In this document: piece after piece, positions 18,701-27,608 of the stretch
How the letters are laid out: each line of letters opens with the position of its first letter
Position numbering within the stretch: position 1 is the stretch's first letter
Source of the DNA: Algoriphagus ornithinivorans
GTDB lineage: Bacteria; Bacteroidota; Bacteroidia; Cytophagales; Cyclobacteriaceae
Assembly: GCF_900115305.1 (NCBI RefSeq)
Contig: NZ_FOVW01000001.1
Coordinates: 124,001 to 188,000, forward strand
Direction: 5' to 3'
Length of the DNA: 64,000 bases
Made by a program: the position numbers and the translations under genes
Notes under the pieces: generated by a model
Told to the model about the DNA's origin: nothing
Seen by the model: the letters and a program-made list of their open reading frames with translations, nothing else
The model's database searches: none

Positions 18701-21252
18701 ACTCCAGGTCCTCCATTTCTGTAAGACACAAAGACTTTTTCCCCGCTGTCTGAGAATTCCAAGCCATACACATCTCCATTACAGCCCAAATCGATTCGGG
18801 CATATTCTGTCATTCTGCCTGTACGAGCATTGAAATCAAAAATTTCTAATTTATTACAGCCTCCTTCTGAGATTGTGACAGCTACTTTACTCCCATCAGG
18901 GCTGAATTTCATGGCGCCAACTCCTGAGTTGAATCCATGATTACTTCCTACCGAACTGAGTACAGGTTGTCCTATTCCCTGAGAGGATACAGGATAAGCT
19001 CTAAAGGTGTTGTTCCCCAATTCATGGAAAAGTACCCAGGTAGTATCTCCGTTGTTAAAAGCTGCAGAATGCTCGGTGGAGGGGCTGAATAGGAAATTGT
19101 CCTTTGTTACCACATTACCTACTCCTGTTGGATTATCTGATTTGATGTCTACCAAGGAGAATTTTACTTGGTTACTTCCATTTGCACTTCTTTGAGTAGT
19201 GAAAAGGTAAAATAAAGTTTGTTCGTCCGGAACAGGAACAGCTATGACACCCTGACTAGATCCATTATCCCCACCAATGGCATCTCCATTAGCCATTAAA
19301 TCTCCGTTTAAATCCCAGACGGACTCTCCGTCTGTATAAAACAATACCTGACCGGCTTCATCTGAAATGGTGGTTGTACCTGCCGGAATATTTTGAGGGT
19401 GCCTTTGGGCAATGGGTCTTGGAACAGGTGCATTCGGATCATTTGGATCGGGATTAAAGTCTATCCCTGCTCCATCTCCAAAATACCAGATATTATTGCT
19501 TTGATCTTGCAGGTCCCAGACCTTGACTCGGATTTCGGCATAGGCATAGCATTCTGAACCTGGCTCTCTCACCAAAACCCAGTATAGCCCTGGAAGACAT
19601 ACTTCATTCTCCTGCCTCGTACCCCAGCCTTCATCACGGTAATTTGACCAGAAATATTCGTATTGATCACCTCCGCCCGGAGGTGCTTCCCCGTCCTGTT
19701 GACCAGCCGAGTTTTGAGCCTCAAGAAGTGCCGCAATATCCACACATTGACCCTCGCAGATAGTGGTGTCTTGCGGCGTAAAGTTTGCCTCCAGATTATT
19801 TTCTGTCAATGGTATATCCTTGGTAACAGTCTGACTTTCCCCATCCGCAAATGTTACCGTCAATGTCACTGACACACTTTGTCCTTGAGCAGCATCAGCT
19901 GGAATCAAAAAGTGCTCTTGCGCATAATCTGCAGGTAAAGGATTGCCGTCAGAATCCGTAAGTGGAGGATTGAATTCCCAACTGAAAGAGACAGGCCTGT
20001 AATTTTCCGGCGTAATTTCGCTGGTCAGCTGAACAGGATTGTTGGCACAAGGCATATCTGGATCCCAGTCAAAGTCCACCGTTGCATCGATATCTGCGTT
20101 AGGAGCAAAAGTTGGAAAGATAGTACCACAAAAGTCAGCACCGGCAAAAGGATCAATTTCTACATTGATGTCATCAATCTCCTCTTCATTTGGATTGGTA
20201 ACTTTCCCTATGAGTTGTGGTCCTCCATTGGTTTCTTCATAAATAAAATAGAGTTCTCCATCAGGCCCAACTTTCAAATCATAAACTGTTGAAGGTTGAG
20301 GATCTAAAGGAATTTCCTCTGGAGTTGCCGAGAGATCATTACTTGGAACTCTGAAAAGTTGACTTCCTCTGGAGAAATAAATGAAATTACCATCGGGAGA
20401 AAAGGTTGCTCCTTCAATAGAGTCTGTCCCTCCGGATTGGCTGATAGATGTTGGATTGCTGAAATTACCAGAGGAGGTATCAAAATCCATAATAATAATA
20501 TCATCTCCGGGATTTTCTGGAATCAGAATCAATTTTCCACTATCCTTATCAAATACTATGGCTTTTGGAGTGAAAGGAAGGGGCTGAGTATCCGTTTGGG
20601 TAAAGTTGCCCGCTGTTCCTTCAATTCTCCTAGAAATTAAATTTCCTCCATTAAAGCTGATCAGGTAGGAAGGGGATGATGGCGATTTGACTACTAAAAT
20701 TGCTCCCTGAGCATTCCCGATTGTTTGATCTTGCTCAATGATTTCTCCCAATGGACGCTCATTTCCTGTGGCTTGTCCTGGAGCATTCATATCAATCAAG
20801 GTGTAGAGCAATTGTCCCCCAGGGGATACATAGAATAAATAAAAGAGTTTATTTCCATCCGGCTCATATTCCAAAAAGCCAGAAGCCACTTGTTGTCTGG
20901 TATCAATTGGACCATTTAGATTTCCAACCTGGCCTTGAATGGGAGCTCCACTGTAATCATAAACGATAGAGCCATTTGAATAAAATAATGGCTGACCAGT
21001 GATGGGGTCAATCGTAACTGAGTTACTGAATTTATCCAGTATGATAGAACCGGGAAGACTTTGAACAGTCGGGCTTTGTCCTTTTCCGAAGGATAAATAA
21101 TTATTTGGAGTGCCAGAACCGCAATATCCAAATATCCATTCATTGTCATTAAATCCCTGAGCAAGGGATACAGATGTATTTCCAGCCCAGAAAAATGCGC
21201 TTAAAAAGGTGAAAAAAAGGATAATATGTATGGAATGCGGTTTGCTTTTCAT
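15733..21252 (-). CDS. giant T9SS-type surface protein with two propeller domains (1839 aa)
   Basis: Signal peptide ending AGNTSVSLAQ. Two long beta-propeller-like regions follow: about 35-375 (starts NEWIFGYCGSG) and about 585-960 (starts NNIWYFGDGAGIDF). Both have WD40/NHL-like blades such as FSPDGNFIYFSRGSQLF and FSPDGSKVAVTI. Between them are PKD/Ig-like modules with CEGQCVDIA. After the second propeller come the same modules as in the two paralogues (APERLCLDPVNGAG onward). The gliding-motility-associated C-terminal domain ends the protein (KVSFPTGVVLNDPSRNF ... NRWGELIFYC ... WDGVVNGKFVPNGTYAI). Opening with NxWxFGxxAGxxF repeats is common in Bacteroidota surface proteins secreted by T9SS. 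It overlaps yaaA by one base and is divergent from PorP/SprF. Confidence 0.87.
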   Translation of the reverse strand: MKSKPHSIHIILFFTFLSAFFWAGNTSVSLAQGFNDNEWIFGYCGSGTPNNYLSFGKGQSPTVQSLPGSIILDKFSNSVTIDPITGQPLFYSNGSIVYDYSGAPIQGQVGNLNGPIDTRQQVASGFLEYEPDGNKLFYLFYVSPGGQLLYTLIDMNAPGQATGNERPLGEIIEQDQTIGNAQGAILVVKSPSSPSYLISFNGGNLISRRIEGTAGNFTQTDTQPLPFTPKAIVFDKDSGKLILIPENPGDDIIIMDFDTSSGNFSNPTSISQSGGTDSIEGATFSPDGNFIYFSRGSQLFRVPSNDLSATPEEIPLDPQPSTVYDLKVGPDGELYFIYEETNGGPQLIGKVTNPNEEEIDDINVEIDPFAGADFCGTIFPTFAPNADIDATVDFDWDPDMPCANNPVQLTSEITPENYRPVSFSWEFNPPLTDSDGNPLPADYAQEHFLIPADAAQGQSVSVTLTVTFADGESQTVTKDIPLTENNLEANFTPQDTTICEGQCVDIAALLEAQNSAGQQDGEAPPGGGDQYEYFWSNYRDEGWGTRQENEVCLPGLYWVLVREPGSECYAYAEIRVKVWDLQDQSNNIWYFGDGAGIDFNPDPNDPNAPVPRPIAQRHPQNIPAGTTTISDEAGQVLFYTDGESVWDLNGDLMANGDAIGGDNGSSQGVIAVPVPDEQTLFYLFTTQRSANGSNQVKFSLVDIKSDNPTGVGNVVTKDNFLFSPSTEHSAAFNNGDTTWVLFHELGNNTFRAYPVSSQGIGQPVLSSVGSNHGFNSGVGAMKFSPDGSKVAVTISEGGCNKLEIFDFNARTGRMTEYARIDLGCNGDVYGLEFSDSGEKVFVSYRNGGPGVEEFTIQPVDNDDPNAATCPSCFGNANTRPQREACILSTRNQIGGTSGLNLGALQIGPDGNIYVAVVGSNQIGQIAVGAGCNSSSTFNQNSVEPMPGTANLGLPSFVQNSGSSIPEPSLLAPERLCLDPVNGAGALIEGGGEPDIDSYFWTITKDDGTVILDNFGGPGDQFQNLDQLFDEPGLYTVELNVTRCATENYFVDSLQIQVDAPPTLTLESDATLCSGTPVVLTAIDGYDPAEGLYDFQWTNAAGQVFGDQNSNTITVDEESIYTVVVSYRIPDGLSDDEIALYETCPATAEVFVGPAFEFDINQDAQEVCFEDVIVNFAPDTPISGEWYYERDQDGNRVLIGEFFELELLVNTLPGPGNYEIIFVTEDPILEGCQVEKKVDLIVNELPLFTVVQTTPATDCTTADGSFEITMQANAATVTVQETGEVFTNVNAGDVIAVNNLLPDVYTIEAENAFGCFYIATVSIENSNPPAGYEFSVTSTDETCGPNGVEPGLISITFTGGSPVNGSYQITRQGNGQVFSGTLANVNSVDIPVPYGEYAVEIIDPSNCAIPDPQLYTVEQKFLVQFSAPSNFTACESYTFSPTPSDGLTFTLTGPGGNIIQPDTDGAFTITQTGAYTLLGQDPSGEDCPREININATITQPIDFELVGPIDDCQVGIRYEAQLNNAVPADVIFLWKDAGGVIVGRQQSFAPPRDGDYSLEVQPRNGGLCTTPPINFTAEYRELTVDVELDVTPFCIDQASTNLTVVADLSDVANIEWYSVQGGTRTRLLQFDDLPIIETSQEGTYEVLLRSAAGCDLGRAAAQVAKSIIIPPVVPTEFTICAIEGVTQSINPGDYDNYSWVLNGEEVSQDAIFTPTQPGIYELTVSDNLGCFYVETFEVLEDCSLKVSFPTGVVLNDPSRNFILYANEYIDEAEVFVFNRWGELIFYCEHQNLEPAQPFCPWDGVVNGKFVPNGTYAIVVRFTSIDQNKTEQITKAITIIQ

Positions 21253-21267
21253 ATTTTTCGAACTGCT

Positions 21268-21302
21268 ATCTAAAACAACCTAGAGGAAGAAACGTTTTAG
21301 AT
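21268..21302. promoter_or_regulatory. inverted repeat in the divergent control region of the surface protein and PorP/SprF
   Basis: ATCTAAAAC (21268-21276) and GTTTTAGAT (21294-21302) form a perfect 9-bp inverted repeat with a 17-base spacer, in the only 83 bp between two divergent start codons. The right arm also completes an AAACGTTT palindrome (21290-21297). It could be a shared operator or an mRNA hairpin. Confidence 0.4.
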
Positions 21303-21335
21303 GCTGACTGAATATTCAAATAAACGAACAAATCC

Positions 21336-22382
21336 TTGTTACGGTCTTCGCTGCTTATAGTTTTTTTCGGAATATTGGCTTTTGGCCTTAGCATGCCCTT
21401 GCATGCGCAGGATCCGCAATATAGCCAATATTATGCAGCGCCTTTGTATCTCAATCCAGCCATGGCAGGCGGAGAGCTTACAGGAAGGGTAGGTTTTAAT
21501 TACAGAAACCAATGGCCAAGCATAGATGCTCAGTTTACTACTTTCTCAGCCTTTTACGATACTTACCTTCCTGATTACAATGCTGGAGTGGGTTTTCATG
21601 TAATGCAGGATACAGAAGGAGCAGCCAAACTTCGGTCTACGACTATTTCCGGTATTTTTTCTTATGAATTAAAACTGGGGGATAATTCCTATTTCCGACC
21701 TGGATTTCAGGCAAGCTACATTCGAAGAGAAATCGGATTTTATGAAAATTTAATATTTGCTAATCAAATCAATCCTAGTGATCCTTTCGGACCTACACTT
21801 CCTGGGTCTGATATTCCGGGTCTTGGTGATCCTGTAAGTATGCTTTCTCTTTCATTGGGAGGGATGTTTTTTACAGAAAACTTCTGGATTGGACTGGCTG
21901 CTCACCATGTTAATGAGCCGAATCAATCTTTTATCGATGGCTTAAGTCCCTTGCCAGCAAAATTTTCCCTACATGGGGGATATAGAATTGCATTGGGAGA
22001 GGGTAGTTTCCGTGGGGATTTTACTCATATCAGGAAGCAGCGATATTTGACACCAACCTTTAACTACAAAAGACAAGGGCCATTTGAGCAGTTGGATGTA
22101 GGAGCATACTTTTATGTGGAACCCTTGGTTTTTGGACTTTGGTACAGAGGACTTCCTTATAAGCCGATTAATAACCAAAGCAACCGTGATGCAGTTGTCA
22201 TGATGGTGGGAGTGAATTTACTGAGTGGTTTGAATATCGGTTACAGCTTCGATTATACTGTGTCCCAGCTTGGAATACAGTCTGGAGGAGCTCACGAATT
22301 AAGCCTTTCTTGGACACTTCCGAATAACTACCAAGGCAAGCCCTCCAGAAGGGATACAATCTTGCCTTGTCCTAAATTCTAA
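21336..22382 (+). CDS. T9SS membrane protein, PorP/SprF family
   Basis: 348 aa. PorP/SprF proteins are outer-membrane barrels that help T9SS cargo with SprB-type C-terminal domains to reach or stay on the surface. Family hallmarks: after the signal peptide comes QDPQYSQYYAAPLYLNPAMAG (~25-45), then YRNQWPSI, and a barrel-like rest with GLAAHHVNEPNQSF and ELSLSWTLP. The start is TTG at 21336: a stop lies just upstream in frame, and the next ATG would remove the signal peptide. Its divergent partner is the giant surface protein, which suggests that they work together. Confidence 0.9.
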   Translation: MLRSSLLIVFFGILAFGLSMPLHAQDPQYSQYYAAPLYLNPAMAGGELTGRVGFNYRNQWPSIDAQFTTFSAFYDTYLPDYNAGVGFHVMQDTEGAAKLRSTTISGIFSYELKLGDNSYFRPGFQASYIRREIGFYENLIFANQINPSDPFGPTLPGSDIPGLGDPVSMLSLSLGGMFFTENFWIGLAAHHVNEPNQSFIDGLSPLPAKFSLHGGYRIALGEGSFRGDFTHIRKQRYLTPTFNYKRQGPFEQLDVGAYFYVEPLVFGLWYRGLPYKPINNQSNRDAVVMMVGVNLLSGLNIGYSFDYTVSQLGIQSGGAHELSLSWTLPNNYQGKPSRRDTILPCPKF

Positions 22383-22391
22383 ACATTTTAC

Positions 22392-23624
22392 ATGAGTCCT
22401 GAGACTTTAAAATACCTCTTGATAGGAGTGGTGAGCTTTGGCTTATTGCTTGAGAAAATTTTAAGCTACCTGAATATCCAAAGACCTGTACCCAAAGTAC
22501 CGGAAACTCTGGGGCAGTATCTCAGTTCAGAAAAGTTATTGGAAGCAAAAGCCTATCAGCGTGAAAATTACAACTTTGGCCTAGTCACAGGTATTTTTTC
22601 TTTCGCTTTAACAATCCTGTTTATCTATATGGGTTGGTTTGGCTGGATTGATGATTGGATTGGCAACTATATCAGCAATCCTCTTTTTCATTCTGTAGCC
22701 TTTTTTGCCCTCATATTTATTGGATCTGATTTGGTCAGCTTGCCTTTTGATTATTACAGCACCTTTGTCATTGAAGAAAAATACGGTTTTAATAAAACCA
22801 GTTTAGGTACTTTTTTCTCAGATAAACTGAAAGGATATATTCTTTCCTTGATCGTTGGCGGTGGCTTATTACTAGTTTTCCTATGGTTAATCCATCAGAT
22901 GGGACCTCATTTTTGGTGGATTTTCTGGGCAGTGGCAGCTGTGTTCATGGTATTGGTCAATTTATTTTATACTGCTTGGATACTTCCCCTTTTTAATAAA
23001 TTAACTCCTTTGGAAGATGGAGAATTGAAGCAAAAAATCATTCATTATGCCCAATCAGTTTCTTTTCCTCTGGAAAATATTCTGGTGATGGATGGAAGTA
23101 AAAGATCAGCCAAAGCCAATGCCTTTTTCTCAGGCTTTGGCAAGAGAAAAAAAGTAGTCCTGTATGACACATTATTAGAACAGCATCCACCAGATGAATT
23201 GGTCGCTGTTTTGGCTCATGAAGTTGGGCATTACAAGAAAAAGCATATCATTTTGGGCATGTTAGCCTCTGTATTGCAGGTTGGCTTACTGTTGTTTTTG
23301 CTTTCTCAATTTATTTTTTCAGAAAATATGAGCCTAGCATTAGGTGGGTCTGGGTGGTCTGCCCAATTGAATATCATAGGATTTACCATGTTATTTTCAC
23401 CTATTTCCATGATAATTGGGATTGGGATGAACTGGCTCAGTAGAAAAAATGAATTTGAGGCAGATGCATTTGCTAAAGAAACTTTTGAAGGAAAGCCTTT
23501 GGCGGAAGCATTGAAAACTCTTTCAGTGAAAACGCTTACCAATATCAATCCTCATCCTTGGTATGTGTTTGTGAATTATTCCCATCCGCCTTTACTGCAG
23601 CGATTAGAAAAACTGGAAAATTGA
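22392..23624 (+). CDS. M48 family metallopeptidase (Ste24/CAAX prenyl protease-like)
   Basis: 410 aa. Membrane zinc protease with several N-terminal transmembrane segments, the zinc motif HEVGH at 276-280 and the third ligand in NEFEADAF at ~353-360. The long N-terminal membrane part and the C-terminal YSHPPLLQRLEKL match the Ste24/type I CAAX protease branch of M48. Bacteria of this group lack prenylated CAAX proteins, so its role is probably quality control of membrane proteins. It starts at ATG 22392, 9 bases after the PorP/SprF stop, so it may be co-transcribed. Confidence 0.92.
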   Translation: MSPETLKYLLIGVVSFGLLLEKILSYLNIQRPVPKVPETLGQYLSSEKLLEAKAYQRENYNFGLVTGIFSFALTILFIYMGWFGWIDDWIGNYISNPLFHSVAFFALIFIGSDLVSLPFDYYSTFVIEEKYGFNKTSLGTFFSDKLKGYILSLIVGGGLLLVFLWLIHQMGPHFWWIFWAVAAVFMVLVNLFYTAWILPLFNKLTPLEDGELKQKIIHYAQSVSFPLENILVMDGSKRSAKANAFFSGFGKRKKVVLYDTLLEQHPPDELVAVLAHEVGHYKKKHIILGMLASVLQVGLLLFLLSQFIFSENMSLALGGSGWSAQLNIIGFTMLFSPISMIIGIGMNWLSRKNEFEADAFAKETFEGKPLAEALKTLSVKTLTNINPHPWYVFVNYSHPPLLQRLEKLEN

Positions 23625-23694
23625 GGGCGTAGGCTAAGAAGATAGAAATCGATACATTTTTTTTATCTTCAAATCTGCTTGAAGCCTAAAACCC

Positions 23695-24573
23695 ATGAAA
23701 GACCTAGCCGATTTTCATTATCCACTTTCTGATCTTTTCTCACAGCCCAAATCCCAACAGGACTGGGATCAATACAGACTAAGTAAGGAACAAATTGAAT
23801 TTTTTCACGAAAATGGATTTATCGCTGGGATCAAATTGCTGGATGAAAAACAAATTAAGGCTCTAAAAAAGGCCTTGGATGAGGTTATGGATCCTCAACA
23901 TCCCTTACATCATTTGTTCCATGAGTTTCATAGCAATGAGTCTGGAGATCCCAATAAGGTTCTTTTTCATTCTTTAGGCCATTGGCGAATTGCTGAAGCC
24001 TTTCATGATGTAATTTGGAATCCTGCCTTTAGAATGGTTGCGAGTCAATTACTCGGAGATCGTGCAGTCCGATTTTGGCATGACCAACTCTTTTGTAAGC
24101 CTGCCCATCACGGGGGAAATGTGGCTTGGCATCAGGACTATAGCTACTGGACCCGAACTATCGAAATGCAACATTTGACTTGTTGGTGCGGACTGGATGA
24201 TGCAACGGAAGAAAATGGCTGTTTGCAGTATGTACCCGGCTCGCATCGCTGGGGTTTATTGGAAAAGCCGGCACTTGCTGGGGAGATGGACGGATTGAAG
24301 CAAATGATGACAGCTGAGCAGATAGCAGAGTTCAAGCCTGTAGCTATTCCTTTGAAAGCAGGCCATGCGGCATTTCATCATCCTTTGTTAGTGCACGGAA
24401 GCTTTGCCAATTACTCTGATCGCTCCAGAAAGGCTTTTGTTCTGAATGTATTTGCGGACGGAACCATTTCAAATTCAGATGAACCGCTTTTGGAGGGAGT
24501 GCCTGTAATTCCAAAAGGGCAAAAAATGGAAGGGAAGTTTTTCCCGCTGATTTTTGATCCAGCGAATATTTAA
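23695..24573 (+). CDS. phytanoyl-CoA dioxygenase family protein
   Basis: 292 aa Fe(II)/2-oxoglutarate dioxygenase of the PhyH family, a double-stranded beta-helix enzyme of the cytoplasm. The iron ligands are His146 and Asp148 (WHQDYSYW) and the distal His234 (PLLVHGSFAN); the nearby Arg in SDRSRKAF is a good 2-oxoglutarate ligand. The Cys- and Trp-rich LTCWCGLDDATEENGCLQYVPGSH is the usual family core. No signal peptide. The substrate is unknown; in these bacteria such genes often lie among sugar and polyol catabolism genes. Confidence 0.88.
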   Translation: MKDLADFHYPLSDLFSQPKSQQDWDQYRLSKEQIEFFHENGFIAGIKLLDEKQIKALKKALDEVMDPQHPLHHLFHEFHSNESGDPNKVLFHSLGHWRIAEAFHDVIWNPAFRMVASQLLGDRAVRFWHDQLFCKPAHHGGNVAWHQDYSYWTRTIEMQHLTCWCGLDDATEENGCLQYVPGSHRWGLLEKPALAGEMDGLKQMMTAEQIAEFKPVAIPLKAGHAAFHHPLLVHGSFANYSDRSRKAFVLNVFADGTISNSDEPLLEGVPVIPKGQKMEGKFFPLIFDPANI

Positions 24574-24824
24574 AGACTGATTTTTTATAATTTTTTCCTA
24601 AAAGCAGTGCTTAGCTAATATTATGATTTAAAAAAACCGAATCTAAGGCAAATAGATCTCTAAAGATCGAATAAATCCAGTAAAGTATTTTGATTTTTAG
24701 GGAGTCAGACCGGGTGGAAAGTTTAACTTAGCTGATTAAAATCTGAATAAGTCTACCAATAATTCGAGATTATTGTTGCTTGCAATATTTCAGACTTCAA
24801 ATTTTATCTTTCAAAATCTTAATA

Positions 24825-25697
24825 ATGGCTTCAGGATTATTTGCCCTTCTCGATGATGTAGCTACACTGTTGGATGATGTCGCCAGCATGACCAAAGTGG
24901 CTGCTAAGAAAACAGCTGGGATTTTAGGGGATGATTTGGCGGTAAATGCCGAGAAAGCTTCTGGTTTTGTGTCCAATAGAGAGCTACCCGTACTCTGGGC
25001 GATTACCAAAGGCTCCCTTTTGAATAAAATCATCATTCTCCCATTATCTTTTTTACTGAGTGCTTTTTTACCGGTTTCTATTACAATCATTTTAATCATC
25101 GGAGGTATTTATCTTGCTTATGAAGGTGCTTTGAAAGTAATGGAGTGGATCCTTCCTGAAAAAAACAAGGAAAAAGCCAAGCTTCAACCCGAATTGAGCA
25201 AAGAGCAAATTCTCGCGCTAGAGAAAAAGAAAATTAAGTCTGCAATTACCACAGACTTTATCCTATCCGTTGAAATCATCATTATCACTTTGGGAGCGGT
25301 GGAGGGAGAGCCGTTTTTGAATCAAATTTTGGTGGTCACCTTGATCGCATTAATCGCCACAGTGGGGGTTTATGGATTAGTGGCAGTAATTGTCCGTATG
25401 GATGAAATGGGGCAGAAGTTGATCAATTGGAATGAGGAGGACGACACCCTGTCAGATAAAATTGGGATGGCCATGGTTGTTGGACTTCCTTACTTAGTAA
25501 GATTCATCAGTATTGTTGGTACCATAGCTTTATTCTTGGTTGCAGGAGGTATTTTTACCCATAAGATCGACTTCTTCCATCATATTCTCACAGGATTACC
25601 AACTATCTTGAGGGACTTTTTAATCGGTTTGATAATCGGTATGCTAGTGTGGATTCCTATCCATTTGATAAAAACCAAGGTTTCAAAGAAAAACTAA
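24825..25697 (+). CDS. DUF808 inner-membrane protein (YedI-like)
   Basis: About 290 aa. The start MASGLFALLDDVATLLDD with the long helical stretch DVASMTKVAAKKTAGILGDDLAVNAEKASGF is the hallmark of the DUF808/YedI family. The remainder is five or six membrane segments. ATG 24825 is the conserved family start; a longer frame to TTG 24780 lacks support. Function unknown. The ThuA-like gene begins 5 bases after its stop. The 251 bp upstream hold no feature that I can name. Confidence 0.9.
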   Translation: MASGLFALLDDVATLLDDVASMTKVAAKKTAGILGDDLAVNAEKASGFVSNRELPVLWAITKGSLLNKIIILPLSFLLSAFLPVSITIILIIGGIYLAYEGALKVMEWILPEKNKEKAKLQPELSKEQILALEKKKIKSAITTDFILSVEIIIITLGAVEGEPFLNQILVVTLIALIATVGVYGLVAVIVRMDEMGQKLINWNEEDDTLSDKIGMAMVVGLPYLVRFISIVGTIALFLVAGGIFTHKIDFFHHILTGLPTILRDFLIGLIIGMLVWIPIHLIKTKVSKKN

Positions 25698-25702
25698 TTC
25701 CC

Positions 25703-26701
25703 ATGAAAAGATTCCTTCCCTTGATACTCTGTGCATTTTTGATTTCTTGCGGGCTTAGCGCACAGCAATACCTACAATTTGAAGGAAAAGATGGACCCGG
25801 AAAGGGAAAACACATTGTTTTGGTAGCGGGAGATGATGAGTATCGCTCAGAGGAAAGCATGCCTATGTTGGCAAAAATTCTTTCAGAGCATCATGGTTTT
25901 AAAACTACCGTATTATTCCCTATCCACCCTGAGACAGGTGATATTGTACCAAACTATCAAAACAATTTACCGGGCTTGGAACATCTTGCAGCAGCGGATT
26001 TAATGATCATATTGATCCGTTTTAGGGAATTACCGGACGAGCAGGCACAATATATTGAGGACTTTTTGAAAGCCGGAAAACCTATCATTGGATTACGCAC
26101 TTCTACCCATGCTTTTGCGTATCAAAAGAATAAAGATTCTCGCTTCGCCAAATGGCACTGGATGAGTCAAGTGGAAGGTTGGGAAAGAGGTTTTGGCCAG
26201 CGGATTTTTGGAGAAACCTGGGTAAACCACCATGGAAATCATGGAAAAGAAGGGACAAGAGGACTGTTAGATGGAGTAAAGCAAGCCAATGATCATCCTG
26301 TGCTTCGTGGGGTGACTGATATATGGGGTCCTTCAGATGTGTATGGAATCAAACACTTGCCAGACGATGCCGAGGTATTAGTATATGGACAGAGCACTGC
26401 AGAGCTCGATCCCAATTCTTCCTTGGTTTGGGAAAAATCCCTCATGCCAATAGCTTGGACTAAACCTTACCAAATCGAAAATGGAAAACCCGGAATGGCT
26501 TTCGCCTCAACAATGGGAGCTTCTTTGGATTTCAAGAGTGAAGATTTAAGACGATTGATTTTGAATGCTAGCTTTTGGCTACTGGGAATGGAAGATGACA
26601 TCAAACCTGATCTATCGGTTGCTTTGGTAGGGAAATACGAACCTACCATGTTTGGTTTTGATACTTTTAGAAAAGGGATGAGAGTTTCTGATTTTAAATA
26701 A
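25703..26701 (+). CDS. secreted ThuA-like domain protein
   Basis: 332 aa. The N-terminus MKRFLPLILCAFLISCGLSAQQ is a signal peptide; the Cys could also be a lipobox. The mature part is a ThuA-like (class I glutamine amidotransferase-like) fold: HIVLVAGDDEYRSEESMPMLAKIL, then AADLMIILIRFRELPDEQ and IIGLRTSTHAF. ThuA homologues are linked to sugar use (trehalose, disaccharides) and have no proven reaction. The frame is open up to 25649, inside DUF808, but ATG 25703 starts right at the signal peptide. A second ThuA domain lies in the 1148-aa protein at 52-55.5 kb. Confidence 0.85.
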   Translation: MKRFLPLILCAFLISCGLSAQQYLQFEGKDGPGKGKHIVLVAGDDEYRSEESMPMLAKILSEHHGFKTTVLFPIHPETGDIVPNYQNNLPGLEHLAAADLMIILIRFRELPDEQAQYIEDFLKAGKPIIGLRTSTHAFAYQKNKDSRFAKWHWMSQVEGWERGFGQRIFGETWVNHHGNHGKEGTRGLLDGVKQANDHPVLRGVTDIWGPSDVYGIKHLPDDAEVLVYGQSTAELDPNSSLVWEKSLMPIAWTKPYQIENGKPGMAFASTMGASLDFKSEDLRRLILNASFWLLGMEDDIKPDLSVALVGKYEPTMFGFDTFRKGMRVSDFK

Positions 26702-26810
26702 GGTCTTTTACAAGACTCACCTTATCTCTTAACACGCAGTAAAAGAGATTCATACGATATTTTTATTGTGAAAATTATTAATTCAAAAGCTGAGAAAATA
26801 TTTTTTCATA

Positions 26811-26835
26811 AAACCCTATAAAAAAGATAGGGTTT
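26811..26835 (+). terminator. hairpin between ThuA-like and DUF2490 genes
   Basis: Perfect 9-bp stem AAACCCTAT / ATAGGGTTT with an A-rich loop. It lacks a T-run on the plus side, so it may be a weak terminator or a leader structure. Confidence 0.4.
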
Positions 26836-26848
26836 GTAGGAAATAGTA

Positions 26849-26856
26849 TACATTTG
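26849..26856 (+). promoter_or_regulatory. candidate -7 element for the DUF2490 gene
   Basis: TACATTTG fits TAnnTTTG and lies 18 bases before the TTG start. A TTTG occurs only 12 bases upstream of it, not 19, so the match is partial. Confidence 0.35.
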
Positions 26857-26874
26857 CTGAAATTATAGCAGTAT

Positions 26875-27597
26875 TTGAATCGGCAACTCTTCTCTCTGTT
26901 ACTTGTTTTTCTACTTGTATCACCCCTTGCATTGGCTAAAAAGAATGTGGAAAAACAGCATTTGCTATGGACCAGGTATCTATTGAAAGCTAGGCTATCC
27001 GAAAATTTGTTGATTAGGCAAGAGGTGGAAGAAAGAACCTACTGGTTTCCATGGAGACAGCATCAGTTTGTTGCAAGAAGTCTGGTGGAAAGAAAGCTGG
27101 GAAAAGGCTGGTTTGTGGGCGCCGGCTTTACCTATTTCTTACATTCCCTGCCCAATAATCCTGAAATTAAAGATTATCAAAATAAGCTAGAACTCAGGCC
27201 TCAACTGGAGTTAATATATGTTCAAAGCTTAAATCCCAAACTTAGTCTACAGCATCGCTACTGGTTTGAATGGCGCTTTTTTGAGAAGGATCCGACGGGA
27301 TTTGAGTTATTATCAAACAGGATTCGATACCGTTTGGAGCTCAGCTATTCTCCAATTAAAAAGTTGACGCTGAAAGCCTTTGATGAAATTCACTTACAGG
27401 TCGGCGAAAAGATTGTTTACAATGTCTTTGATCAAAATAGGGTAGGAGGCAGTGTGGTGTTTATGCCCAATCCGGATTTCGGTTTTGAGTTGGGCTACTT
27501 CAATTGGTTTCAGCAAAGAAATACCGGAAAAGACTTTTACAGTAGAAATATCACCAGAATCACCCTTCATCATACGCTTAACCTTGCCAAAAAATAA
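26875..27597 (+). CDS. DUF2490 outer-membrane protein
   Basis: 240 aa with a signal peptide ending SPLALA. The rest is a barrel-like sequence of aromatic-rich strands (WTRYLLKARLSENLLIRQEVEER, HRYWFEWRFFEK, FELGYFNWFQQRN), matching the DUF2490 family of putative outer-membrane proteins. The start is TTG 26875: an in-frame stop lies close upstream and no ATG precedes the signal peptide. It is 11 bases before the PiT transporter gene, and the pair may be one unit. Confidence 0.8.
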   Translation: MNRQLFSLLLVFLLVSPLALAKKNVEKQHLLWTRYLLKARLSENLLIRQEVEERTYWFPWRQHQFVARSLVERKLGKGWFVGAGFTYFLHSLPNNPEIKDYQNKLELRPQLELIYVQSLNPKLSLQHRYWFEWRFFEKDPTGFELLSNRIRYRLELSYSPIKKLTLKAFDEIHLQVGEKIVYNVFDQNRVGGSVVFMPNPDFGFELGYFNWFQQRNTGKDFYSRNITRITLHHTLNLAKK

Positions 27598-27608
27598 GCT
27601 TCTTTTTT

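Noticed and set aside
24574..24824. Possible riboswitch or small RNA before DUF808
   Set aside because: No stable hairpin with a T-run and no known aptamer pattern; left as plain intergenic DNA.
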